DNA of 64,000 bases from Streptomyces niphimycinicus (GTDB lineage: Bacteria; Actinomycetota; Actinomycetes; Streptomycetales; Streptomycetaceae). The notes below the pieces were generated by a model. That model had not been told where the DNA came from. It saw nothing but the letters and a program-made list of their open reading frames with translations, and made no database searches. The position numbers and the translations under genes are program-made. Positions 1 through 6,937 of this stretch are shown here, one piece after another (the stretch's first letter is position 1; the number at the start of each line of letters is the position of its first letter). Location of the stretch: assembly GCF_018883605.1 (NCBI RefSeq), contig NZ_JAHLEM010000001.1, positions 23,777-87,776 on the forward strand. The letters run 5' to 3'.

Positions 1-623
1 ACGATCGCGTCCGTGCCCTCGGTGACGGTCTGGGAGCCGCTGTGACCGTTTATGTCGGTCGCGGTGTAGCCGGGGTCGGCGGCGTTGACCCGGATGCCCG
101 TGAGCCCCTTGGCGTACTGCGTGGTCAACATCGTCAGCGCCGCCTTCGAGGAGGCGTACAGCGGCACGACGACGTGCGACTCGGACCGGCCGGGGTCGTG
201 GGTGAAGGCGAGGGAGCCCATGCCGCTGCTGACGTTGATGATCACGGGGTCGTCCGAACGGCGCAGCAGCGGCAGGAACGCGGTGGTGGTGCGGACCACG
301 CCGATGACGTTGACGTCGAGGACGGCGCGGGCGTCGGCGGCGGTGAGGTCGCCGGGATCACCGAAGGGACCCTGGACCCCCGCGTTGTTGATCAGGACAT
401 CGATCCTGCCCTCGTGCTCGGCGACGTCCGCGGCGGCGGCGGCCACGGACGCGTCGTCGGTCACGTCGACGGGGACGAAGCGTGCGCCCAGCGCGGCGGC
501 TGCCTCCTCACCCCGCTCACGGTCGCGGGCCCCCAGGAGAACGGTGTGACCGCACGCGATGAGGCGGCGGGCGGTCTCGCGGCCGATGCCCTTGTTGGCT
601 CCGGTGATGAAAGTGATCGTCAT
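1..623 (-). CDS. SDR family NAD(P)-dependent oxidoreductase (partial, C-terminus outside window)
   Basis: The reading frame opens at ATG 623 and runs off the left edge with no stop, giving 207 visible residues. It begins MTITFITGANKGIGRET, the glycine-rich TGxxxGIG nucleotide-binding motif of classical short-chain dehydrogenases. A VLINNAG segment and a LYASSKAAL segment follow; the Tyr and Lys of the latter are the catalytic YxxxK pair, preceded by an INVSSG segment with the catalytic Ser. The enzyme is therefore a soluble cytoplasmic oxidoreductase; its substrate cannot be told. It is divergent from the regulator gene at 738 with 114 bp between the starts, and a regulator commonly controls its divergent SDR in this arrangement. 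Only the extreme C-terminus is missing. Confidence 0.85.
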   Translation of the reverse strand, partial: MTITFITGANKGIGRETARRLIACGHTVLLGARDRERGEEAAAALGARFVPVDVTDDASVAAAAADVAEHEGRIDVLINNAGVQGPFGDPGDLTAADARAVLDVNVIGVVRTTTAFLPLLRRSDDPVIINVSSGMGSLAFTHDPGRSESHVVVPLYASSKAALTMLTTQYAKGLTGIRVNAADPGYTATDINGHSGSQTVTEGTDAI

Positions 624-737
624 GCCTTCGATAGTTGCCTTGACGAGGGAGCCGGACCAGGGGCGCTTCGACGGTGGGAAGACCAGTACCACCCTCGCGC
701 CCCCGCATGTGATCGGGGACGCGGGAGGATGGAGAGC

Positions 738-1607
738 ATGACGACGACACCCCCCGGAGCTGGACTGGGCGCGATGATCCGCACGTGGCGGAACCGGCTG
801 CCCCCGTCAGCCGCTGGGCTGCCGGTCGTCCGCAAGCGCCGGGCTGTCGGGCTGCGCCGCGAGGAACTGGCCGACCTGGCCGGAGTGTCGGTCGACTACG
901 TCGTGCGCCTGGAGCAGGGGCGGGCCACGACACCCTCGGCGTCGGTGGTGGCGTCCCTGGCGCGCGCTCTCCAACTGTCCACCGCCGAGCGGGACCATCT
1001 CTACCGGCTGGCCCGGATCGTGCCGCCGGCGGACGGCACGATCTGCGACCATCTCCCGCCCGGTATGCAACGGGTACTCGTCCGCCTCGGAGACGTACCG
1101 GTGGCCGTGTTCGCGGCGGACTGGCAACTGGTGTGGTGGAACCACGGGTGGGCCGCCCTGCTGGGAGACCCCTTGGCCGCGCCGCCGCGGATGCGCAACT
1201 TCGCCCGCGACAGGTTCCCGGTGGACGTCGATCACACCCCCCTCGCGCTGTGGCCGGTCACCGAGACGGACCCCGACACCGCCGACGCCGCCCTCGTCTC
1301 CGATCTGCGCCGCGCCACCGGCCGCTTCCCCCGGGACAGCCGCCTGGCCGCGCTGGTCCGCGACCTGAACGCAGGCAACGAGAGGTTCGCCGAGCTGTGG
1401 GCGACGGGAGAGGTGACCGCGAACCGCGAGGTCCACAAGAGGGTCGATCACCCGTCGGTGGGCCCGGTCACGGTGGACTGCGATGTCCTGACCGACGGCG
1501 ACACGGAGCTCAAGATTGTCATCATGACCGCCGCGCCGGGCAGTGAGGACGAGACCAAACTCCAGCTCACCACCGTCGTCGGCCCACCGGCCACCACGCA
1601 CGGCTGA
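738..1607 (+). CDS. XRE-family helix-turn-helix regulator with MmyB-like ligand-binding domain
   Basis: A 289-residue protein. The N-terminal 75 residues form a helix-turn-helix (KRRAVGLRREELADLAGVS, then DYVVRLEQGR). The remainder has the MmyB-like region found in many Streptomyces regulators (VFAADWQLVWWNHGWAALLGD, then NFARDRFP). I chose ATG 738 because GGGAGG at 723-728 sits about 9 nt upstream. The frame stays open far upstream and also contains ATG 729, but that start overlaps the ribosome site. It is divergent from the SDR gene at 623 and probably controls that gene and itself. The ligand is unknown. Confidence 0.85.
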   Translation: MTTTPPGAGLGAMIRTWRNRLPPSAAGLPVVRKRRAVGLRREELADLAGVSVDYVVRLEQGRATTPSASVVASLARALQLSTAERDHLYRLARIVPPADGTICDHLPPGMQRVLVRLGDVPVAVFAADWQLVWWNHGWAALLGDPLAAPPRMRNFARDRFPVDVDHTPLALWPVTETDPDTADAALVSDLRRATGRFPRDSRLAALVRDLNAGNERFAELWATGEVTANREVHKRVDHPSVGPVTVDCDVLTDGDTELKIVIMTAAPGSEDETKLQLTTVVGPPATTHG

Positions 1608-1644
1608 TCCGGCCCACGCGCCGATCGGCCGACCGCGGGTGCGG

Positions 1645-2205
1645 CTATCGGCGTTGCTCCCAGGCGGCCCGGGTGAGTTCGTACTCCACTTCGCCGTGCT
1701 CGGATCCCTCGATCGCGTCCGGCCAGTCCCCGGTGAAGTTCCGGAGGAACGACAGGCCCGCCTTCTCCATCACCCGTCGCGAGCGGGTGTTCACCGCCAT
1801 GGTGTCCGCGGTGACCCGCTCCACCCCGAGGTCCGTGAAGCCCTTGTCGATCAGGGCCCGCGCTCCTTCCGAGGCGTAACCCTTGCCCCAGGCGGCCTTG
1901 TTCAGCCGGTAGCCGAGTTCCACCACGGCGGGGCTGTGGTCGTCCAGGGGGCGGAACTCGAACCAGCCCAGGAAGGTGCCGGTGGCCTTCTCCTCGGCGG
2001 CCCAGTAGCCGCGGGTGCCGAAGCACGGATGGTCGTGGAGAAGACGCGGCAGGATCCGGGCGTGGAGCGTCTCGCGGCTCGTCGGCTTGCCGCCGGTGAG
2101 GAAGCGCATGACGTCGGGGTCGTTGTCCAGCGCGAAGAGGTGGTCGGCGTCGGCCTCGGCGAGCGGGCGCAGCACAAGCCGTTCGGTCTCCAGAAACACA
2201 TGCAT
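1645..2205 (-). CDS. GNAT family N-acetyltransferase (RimJ/RimL-like)
   Basis: A 186-residue protein starting MHVFLETERLVLRPL, the typical opening of RimJ/RimL-like GNAT acetyltransferases. A central FLGWFEFRPLDDHSPAVVELG segment is followed by LNKAAWGKGYASEGARALI, which matches the acetyl-CoA pyrophosphate-binding loop (Q/RxxGxG/A region). It transfers acetyl from acetyl-CoA to an amine; the acceptor is not predictable. I chose ATG 2205, preceded by GAGGAT, over an in-frame ATG at 2241 that would overlap the MerR gene. It is the last gene of a leftward three-gene unit (hydrolase, MerR, GNAT), 13 bp behind the regulator. Confidence 0.85.
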   Translation of the reverse strand: MHVFLETERLVLRPLAEADADHLFALDNDPDVMRFLTGGKPTSRETLHARILPRLLHDHPCFGTRGYWAAEEKATGTFLGWFEFRPLDDHSPAVVELGYRLNKAAWGKGYASEGARALIDKGFTDLGVERVTADTMAVNTRSRRVMEKAGLSFLRNFTGDWPDAIEGSEHGEVEYELTRAAWEQRR

Positions 2206-2218
2206 CCCGCGATCCTCA

Positions 2219-3055
2219 TCATCGGCGGCCGAGCCCGCCACCGGATATTCGTGGCGGGCCGCTTGCTGCCTGACCGCGGTCGCGGGTCGCGGCCACGCGC
2301 TCGAGCTTGGTCCAGCCGGTCCAGCCCCGCTGCTTCAGCAGCTCGTTCAGCCGACGGGCCGATGGCATGGTGTCGAAGGCGAGGGTGTCCATCACCTTGG
2401 CGAGCGGTGGCGCGATGTCGGCGTCGTCGATGTAGTCCTCGCCCCGTTCCTCGGCCATCTGCGTGAGGTAGGCGGCCAGTTGGTCGGCCAGTTCGACCAG
2501 CCGTGGGTCGTCGTCCGTGCGGTCGAGTGCCTGGCCCAGGGTGAGATAGAAGGCGATGAACCGCGGGTCGGCGATCTGCTCCCGCTTGCGTGCCATCCAC
2601 TCCGGGACCCGCTCGGGTGCGTGCGCGGCCAGCGGGATCCAGCCGTCGCGTTCGACCTGGACGATCCGCTCGTCGACCCCGAGGGCCCGCAGCCGGTCGA
2701 GGAACTCGACCACCTCCGGGGGCAGCGCCAGGCTGTCCCCGGAGGTGAGGCGGGCGACGCGCTCGCGGTGCCGCTGCCGCTCCCGGATCTCCGCCCGTAG
2801 CCGCTTGTCGATGTCCGCGACCGCCGTGGCGAACTCCTCCTCGTCGGCCCCTAGCAAGTCCCGTACGCGCGCCAGCGGTACCCCGGCCTCGGCGAGGATC
2901 CGGATCCTGATCAGATCGACGACGGCGTCGGCGCCGTACCTCCGATAGCCGGAGTGGTCCCGCTCCGGCTCCGGCAGCAGCCCCTTGGCGTGGTAGTGCC
3001 GCACCGCGCGCACCGTCACTCCGGCGTACGACGCCAGCTCGCCGATGGTCAGCAT
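2219..3055 (-). CDS. MerR family transcriptional regulator
   Basis: A 278-residue protein. Residues 1-38 (MLTIGELASYAGVTVRAVRHYH and the following winged segment with GYRRY) are a clear MerR DNA-binding domain. A helical dimerisation region follows, then a long C-terminal domain rich in Arg and acidic residues that may bind a ligand, as in TipA-type proteins. It is the second gene of a leftward operon, 32 bp after the hydrolase. A perfect 11-bp inverted repeat at 3911-3935, just before the hydrolase, has the dimensions of a MerR operator, so this protein probably controls its own operon. The inducer is unknown. Confidence 0.9.
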   Translation of the reverse strand: MLTIGELASYAGVTVRAVRHYHAKGLLPEPERDHSGYRRYGADAVVDLIRIRILAEAGVPLARVRDLLGADEEEFATAVADIDKRLRAEIRERQRHRERVARLTSGDSLALPPEVVEFLDRLRALGVDERIVQVERDGWIPLAAHAPERVPEWMARKREQIADPRFIAFYLTLGQALDRTDDDPRLVELADQLAAYLTQMAEERGEDYIDDADIAPPLAKVMDTLAFDTMPSARRLNELLKQRGWTGWTKLERVAATRDRGQAASGPPRISGGGLGRR

Positions 3056-3087
3056 CGGTCCCAGTCTCCTCGGAGTCGCTCGCGAAG

Positions 3088-3894
3088 TCAGCCTGTCGGA
3101 CGAGGGTGTGCGCCTCGGATGATCTCCGCGATCTCGGGGGTGTGGGTGAAGACCAGCCGGTGGTCGGCGTCGAGCCAGGACGTGGAGATATGCGGGCGCT
3201 CGCGGACGAGGCGATCGATACCGGCGCGCCAGAGCCGGTTGTGCCGCGGCGCACGCCCTTCCGTGCTGTCACCGGCGATCGACGTCGACATGATCATATG
3301 GATGGGGCAGTCGATCTTTCGGTACCGGTCGAGGATTCCGGACCGCACCACATCCATCTCGAGCTGGAGGTCGAGGACCTCCCGGGCGGTGAGCAGCACC
3401 TGCCGGGCCGTGCCCATGGCCTGCTCGATCTCCCGCCGGGTCGCCGGATCCTCCGCCATGGCGCGGAACTCCGGCAGGTCGGCGTCGGTGATGAACGGTT
3501 CGGGCAGCGGGTTCGCCCCGTCGATGAGGACGAGCCCGGCCACGGCGTCAGGACGCTCGGCCGCGTAGTGCACGGCCAGGTCCGCGCCCAGCGAGTAGCC
3601 CACGAGGACGGGCGGCGAGGGCACGTCGAGGCGTTCTGGTTCCGCCAGCGTGGCGAAGAGATCGCTCAGGAACGCGTCGAAGGAATACCGGTCGGCGGCC
3701 GAGGCGAGGCCATGGCCCCTGAGGTCGAAGGTCACCACGTCGTGGTCGCGTCGGAGGAGTTCGGTCAGCTCGCGCAGATCGGCCTGGGTGGAGCTGAGGC
3801 CGGGGCACAGGACAAGTGGCTGTCCCCGGCCGCCGCGGGACACCGGGATGGTGACGCCGTCGTGGTGGACTGTGAAGTGGCGCGTCGTCGTCAT
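3088..3894 (-). CDS. alpha/beta-fold hydrolase
   Basis: A 268-residue alpha/beta hydrolase. The oxyanion and strand region (PLVLCPGLSSTQ) is followed by the VTFDLRGHG motif typical of this fold. The nucleophile elbow is GYSLGAD, with Ser101 catalytic. An LIDGANP segment and a C-terminal DADHRLVF segment follow, the latter supplying the catalytic His. The specific ester or amide substrate is not predictable. An alternative ATG lies at 3903; I prefer 3894 because the upstream palindrome and a CAGCAT-like -10 put the likely transcription start at or next to 3894, which would make the message leaderless. First gene of the hydrolase-MerR-GNAT operon. Confidence 0.85.
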   Translation of the reverse strand: MTTTRHFTVHHDGVTIPVSRGGRGQPLVLCPGLSSTQADLRELTELLRRDHDVVTFDLRGHGLASAADRYSFDAFLSDLFATLAEPERLDVPSPPVLVGYSLGADLAVHYAAERPDAVAGLVLIDGANPLPEPFITDADLPEFRAMAEDPATRREIEQAMGTARQVLLTAREVLDLQLEMDVVRSGILDRYRKIDCPIHMIMSTSIAGDSTEGRAPRHNRLWRAGIDRLVRERPHISTSWLDADHRLVFTHTPEIAEIIRGAHPRPTG

Positions 3895-3900
3895 GCCGCC

Positions 3901-3935
3901 CATGCTGCGAGGTTGCCCCTGCGTCAGGGGCAACC
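3901..3935 (-). promoter_or_regulatory. MerR-type operator/promoter palindrome
   Basis: GGTTGCCCCTG (3911-3921) and CAGGGGCAACC (3925-3935) form a perfect 11-bp inverted repeat with a 3-nt centre. On the minus strand the upstream arm contains TTGCCC, a plausible -35. About 20-21 nt downstream lies a GCAGCAT segment usable as a -10, giving the over-long spacer typical of MerR-controlled promoters. It lies immediately before the hydrolase-MerR-GNAT operon, which encodes a MerR protein. Confidence 0.65.
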
Positions 3936-3960
3936 CGCATCAGCGAACTCTCACCGCGCT

Positions 3961-4442
3961 CTATTCGGGGTTCTTCCACAGGTACACCTTGTGGTGCTTG
4001 GTGTCGTTGCCCGCGACGAGGCGGCCGTCCGGGCTGAAGGCCACGTCCCGGACCGTGCTCTCCGGCCCCTTCGCGCCGGTCAGCAGGATGGCGCGTGGTT
4101 TGCGGGTGGCCACGTTCCACAGCAACAGCCCGGCACGGTGTACAGCCCCTGGACCCGCCGGGCCGCCGCCACCTCCGGCTCGAAGCGCTTACGGAACGTC
4201 GCGTCGCCCGCGTATTCGCGGTGTACGACCTTGACCGCAACCGCGCTGCCGGCCGGCGTACGCCCCAGGCAGCCGCGGCCCATCCCGCCCGCGCCCAATA
4301 TCGCCTCCAGCCGGTACGGACCGGCCTGGGCAGGATCGGCATGCCCCAGTGGGCTGTTGGGTGGCGGAGCTGCCGGCCACCCCGGTCGTCCCCCCGCGTC
4401 AACAGGCGGTATCGCCGGTCGACCATGCTCCGATCGGGACAT
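3961..4442 (-). pseudogene. Remnant of Ser/Thr protein kinase with C-terminal WD40 repeats
   Basis: From ATG 4442 (preceded by GGGGAG) the frame reads into an unmistakable kinase N-lobe: GPYRLEAILGAGGMGRG is the glycine-rich ATP loop and AVAVKVVHREYA carries the catalytic Lys. After about 110 residues, at RVQGLYTV, the kinase homology stops. A -/+1 frame change then gives a segment ending at the TAG at 3961-3963 (LLWNVATRKPRA, later VAFSPDGRLVA and KVYLWKNPE), which is the last blade of a WD40 propeller. The whole catalytic lobe (HRD, DFG) and most WD40 repeats are missing. The locus therefore looks like an internal deletion plus frameshift in a PknD-like kinase-WD40 gene and cannot encode an active kinase. 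Confidence 0.75.
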
Positions 4443-4685
4443 GCTCCCCGTCACCCCGTCTCTCACCGCTCGAGCGAGCGACAGCGTAAACGAGCCCACC
4501 ACCCCGTAACAGCTCTCCCCGGCCCCCGCCCCGCCGTCCCGGCAGACAGCCGTCGCCGCAAGGTCGTCGCCGCAAAGTCGTCGCCGCCCCCGCCCGAGCC
4601 CCGCGCACCCCCTGTCCAGGTGTTCTCCAGGTGAAGTGCGATCAACGGAGGTCTGAACCTGTGGTGAGTGGGGCACTCAGGGCAT

Positions 4686-5708
4686 ATGCGCTGTGGAGTG
4701 ATCGACATCGGATCCCGTACGGTCCACCTCATGATCGCCGACCTGGGTCCGGACAGGCCCCCGGAGCCGGTGGCATCGTGGAAACAGCCGGTCCGCGTGG
4801 CCGAGGCGACCGATCGCCAGGGGGTGATCCGGCCTGACACGATCCGGTCCCTGGTCCGCGCCGTCACGGCGAGTGCCGCGGCCGCGCTCGCCCACCATGT
4901 CGACCGGCTGATCCCCTTCGTCACCTCGGCGGTGCGGGACGCGACCAACCGGGACGCCGTGCTCGGCGAGATCGAGGCCGCCACCGGGATCCGCGTGGGG
5001 TTCATGACCGGCGAGGAGGAGGCACGGCTGACGTTCAGGGCGGCGCGCGGCTGGCTCGGCTGGTCGGCGGGGCGGATCCTGCTCCTCGACATCGGCGGTG
5101 GCTCGCTGGAAATCGCCTGTGGCAGCGGCAGATACCCCGACTTCGCCGTCTCCCTGCCCCTGGGCGCCGACCGGCTCACCCGCCACCATCTGCCCGATGC
5201 CACACCGGTGAAGAAGCGGGACGTCAGTGCGCTGCGCCGGCATGTACGCTCCGTGCTCGGCCAGTGCACGGCCGAACTGCGCGCCCAGCCGGCGCCCCTC
5301 TCCTGCGTCGCCACCTCCCGGACCTTCACACAACTGGCCCGCCTCGCCGGAAAGCCACACCCCCGCAATGGCCTGCCCGCGCTCCACAGTCTCAGCCGCA
5401 AGGACCTGGGGCCCTGGGTGCCCCAACTCGCGGCCAAAACGGACGAGCAGCGGGCGAGGCTGCGCGGCATCTCCGCCTCCAGGGCGCATCAGTCCCTCGC
5501 CGGTGCGATCGTCGCGGAGGCCGCCATGGAGGTCATGGCGGTGGAACGGCTCACCACCTGCCCCTGGGGCCTGCGCGAGGGCGTCCTCCTCGACTACGTC
5601 TCCGACCTGGAAGTCGAGTCCCCCGCTCCCCCGGTACTCACCTCGCTCCCGGCCCTCGCCGACCACCGGCGGCTCCACGGCATCGGGGCGGTGCCGGCCG
5701 ACGCATGA
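4686..5708 (+). CDS. Ppx/GppA family phosphatase (exopolyphosphatase / ppGpp phosphohydrolase type)
   Basis: A 340-residue ASKHA-fold protein. It starts MRCGVIDIGSRTVHLMIAD, the phosphate-1 loop of the Ppx/GppA family. TSAVRDATNRD and TGEEEARLTF follow, then the second phosphate loop LLLDIGGGSLEI. Family members cleave terminal phosphates from inorganic polyphosphate or from pppGpp; the sequence does not tell which. ATG 4686 gives the normal N-terminus; a GTG at 4668 would add six residues. The gene stands alone and is followed by a strong hairpin at 5745-5777. Confidence 0.88.
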   Translation: MRCGVIDIGSRTVHLMIADLGPDRPPEPVASWKQPVRVAEATDRQGVIRPDTIRSLVRAVTASAAAALAHHVDRLIPFVTSAVRDATNRDAVLGEIEAATGIRVGFMTGEEEARLTFRAARGWLGWSAGRILLLDIGGGSLEIACGSGRYPDFAVSLPLGADRLTRHHLPDATPVKKRDVSALRRHVRSVLGQCTAELRAQPAPLSCVATSRTFTQLARLAGKPHPRNGLPALHSLSRKDLGPWVPQLAAKTDEQRARLRGISASRAHQSLAGAIVAEAAMEVMAVERLTTCPWGLREGVLLDYVSDLEVESPAPPVLTSLPALADHRRLHGIGAVPADA

Positions 5709-5714
5709 GGACGG

Positions 5715-5777
5715 GAAGCCGCGGCACCGCCCGTACCGGCTTCCGATGGCCTCCGCCCGCGATCGGCGGAGGCCATC
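5715..5777 (+). terminator. Hairpin terminator(s) after the Ppx/GppA gene
   Basis: GATGGCCTCCGCC (5745-5757) and GGCGGAGGCCATC (5765-5777) form a perfect 13-bp stem with a 7-nt loop. A weaker stem formed by GGAAGCCG and CGGCTTCC lies just upstream at about 5714-5744. No U-run follows, as is common in Streptomyces. It separates the phosphatase gene from the transporter gene. Confidence 0.7.
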
Positions 5778-5868
5778 GCCGCGCCCGAGCTGTGTAGCCT
5801 GGCGGAAGGGCCCGGGGAGCGCATCAGGAGAACCAGGAGAGAAGGACGCGAGCCCGGGAGTGGTGCCC

Positions 5869-6792
5869 ATGGTGACGACGACGATCGTGCTGTCCGTCGT
5901 GTTCGCCCTGCTCGCGGCCGGCAGCAATGCGCTCGGGACGGTGTTGCAGCGCCGCGCCGCGCTCACTGTTCCCGCGTCACGATCATTGCGCCTCGGGCTG
6001 ATCCGCGACCTGCTGCACACTCCGGTCTGGTTCGGCGGGATGCTCGGCGTCGTCTTCGCCGCCCTTTTTCAGGCCCTCGCGCTGGCCACCGGATCGCTCG
6101 CCACCGTCCAGCCCATCTTCATTCTCGAACTTCCGCTGGCTCTGGTGATCGGAGGGCTGGTCTTCCGTGTCGGTGTGTCGCGCAAGGCATGGATCTGCGT
6201 GGCCTGCATCGTCGGTGGGCTGGCGCTGGTGCTCTTCTCGCTGGCCCCCACCGGAGGGCGCGACCAGGTGCCCGGGATCTGGTGGGTGCCGGGGCTCGCG
6301 GTCACCGGAGGGATCGGCGCCACCCTCGTTCTGGCCGGTCTGCGGCGCCCCACCGGTCTGATGCGAGCGGCCTTCCTCGCGGCAGCGGCGGCCATCGGAA
6401 ACGCCGTCACCGCGGCGCTGGTCAAGTCGGCCATGAACATTCTCACCGATCAGGGCGCGGTCGCCTTCTTCGCCGCGTGGCAGACGTACAGCTTCGCGGC
6501 CGTCGGCGCGTTTTCCCTGTTCCTGCTGGGGGTCGCCATGCAAGGGGGCCCGCTGATCGGCTCGCAGCCCGCCTTGACGCTCGGCGATGCCACGGTGAGC
6601 TTCTTTCTCGGTGTGACGCTCTACGGGGAGCAGCCGCGCGCCGGATTCTGGCTCGTACCGGCACTGCTGGGGCTGAGTGTGCTGCTGTACGGAATTTTCG
6701 GGCTGTCCCATACGCGTTGCCTCGCCCAGTGTGTCGACCGGAGCAGGGATGAACTCGGTGGCATAGGCGAGCCTGCCGCCGCGCGCGGGTGA
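5869..6792 (+). CDS. DMT superfamily (EamA-like) membrane transporter
   Basis: A 307-residue, very hydrophobic protein with about nine or ten predicted membrane helices. It starts with TTTIVLSVVFALLAAGSNA and alternates helices with short loops carrying Arg/Lys on the cytoplasmic side. The Ala/Gly-rich helices, the LATVQPIFILELPLALVIGG segment and the two-fold internal layout fit the drug/metabolite transporter superfamily. I chose ATG 5869 because GGGAG lies 9 nt upstream. The substrate is unknown. The stop codon touches the first of three 22-bp direct repeats leading to the GH65 gene. Confidence 0.85.
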   Translation: MVTTTIVLSVVFALLAAGSNALGTVLQRRAALTVPASRSLRLGLIRDLLHTPVWFGGMLGVVFAALFQALALATGSLATVQPIFILELPLALVIGGLVFRVGVSRKAWICVACIVGGLALVLFSLAPTGGRDQVPGIWWVPGLAVTGGIGATLVLAGLRRPTGLMRAAFLAAAAAIGNAVTAALVKSAMNILTDQGAVAFFAAWQTYSFAAVGAFSLFLLGVAMQGGPLIGSQPALTLGDATVSFFLGVTLYGEQPRAGFWLVPALLGLSVLLYGIFGLSHTRCLAQCVDRSRDELGGIGEPAAARG

Positions 6793-6856
6793 GGTCGCCG
6801 GTGGACGCGGCGGATGTCGCCGGTGGACGCCAGTGATGTCGCCGGTAGAATCGTGA
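6791..6856 (+). repeat. Three tandem 22-bp direct repeats upstream of the GH65 gene
   Basis: Copies at 6791-6812, 6813-6834 and 6835-6856 share the core GTCGCCGGT. The first two share GTCGCCGGTGGACGC, while the third diverges into GTAGAATC. The 22-bp period is about two helical turns, so equivalent faces repeat on the same side of the DNA, as expected for a cooperative operator array. The array overlaps the candidate promoter of the GH65 gene. Confidence 0.7.
6824..6851 (+). promoter_or_regulatory. Candidate promoter of the GH65 gene
   Basis: TGGACG at 6824-6829 in the second repeat and TAGAAT at 6846-6851 in the third are spaced 16 nt apart and resemble -35 and -10 hexamers of the main sigma factor. 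A transcript from here would have a leader of about 80 nt before GTG 6938. Assignment is by eye only. Confidence 0.4.
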
Positions 6857-6937
6857 ATACGGCGAAGTTGGGCCTCCCGGACAAATTGAGCGTCGTGGCG
6901 TCGGACCTCTACGAGCTGAGCTGTTGGAGGGTCGAAA

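Noticed and set aside
42..737. Upstream extension of the regulator frame (open from base 42)
   Set aside because: It runs antisense through the SDR gene, has no ribosome site, and its translation is a Gly/Val/Arg-rich shadow; the real start at 738 has GGGAGG at the right distance.
1608..1652. Terminator between the convergent XRE and GNAT genes
   Set aside because: Only a 6-bp stem (GCCGAT/ATCGGC) with a 21-nt loop could be found; too weak to call.
4443..4685. Additional gene in the interval before the Ppx/GppA gene
   Set aside because: Open frames here are shadows without motifs or ribosome sites; only short CGTCGCCGCAA-type direct repeats near 4548-4590 are seen.
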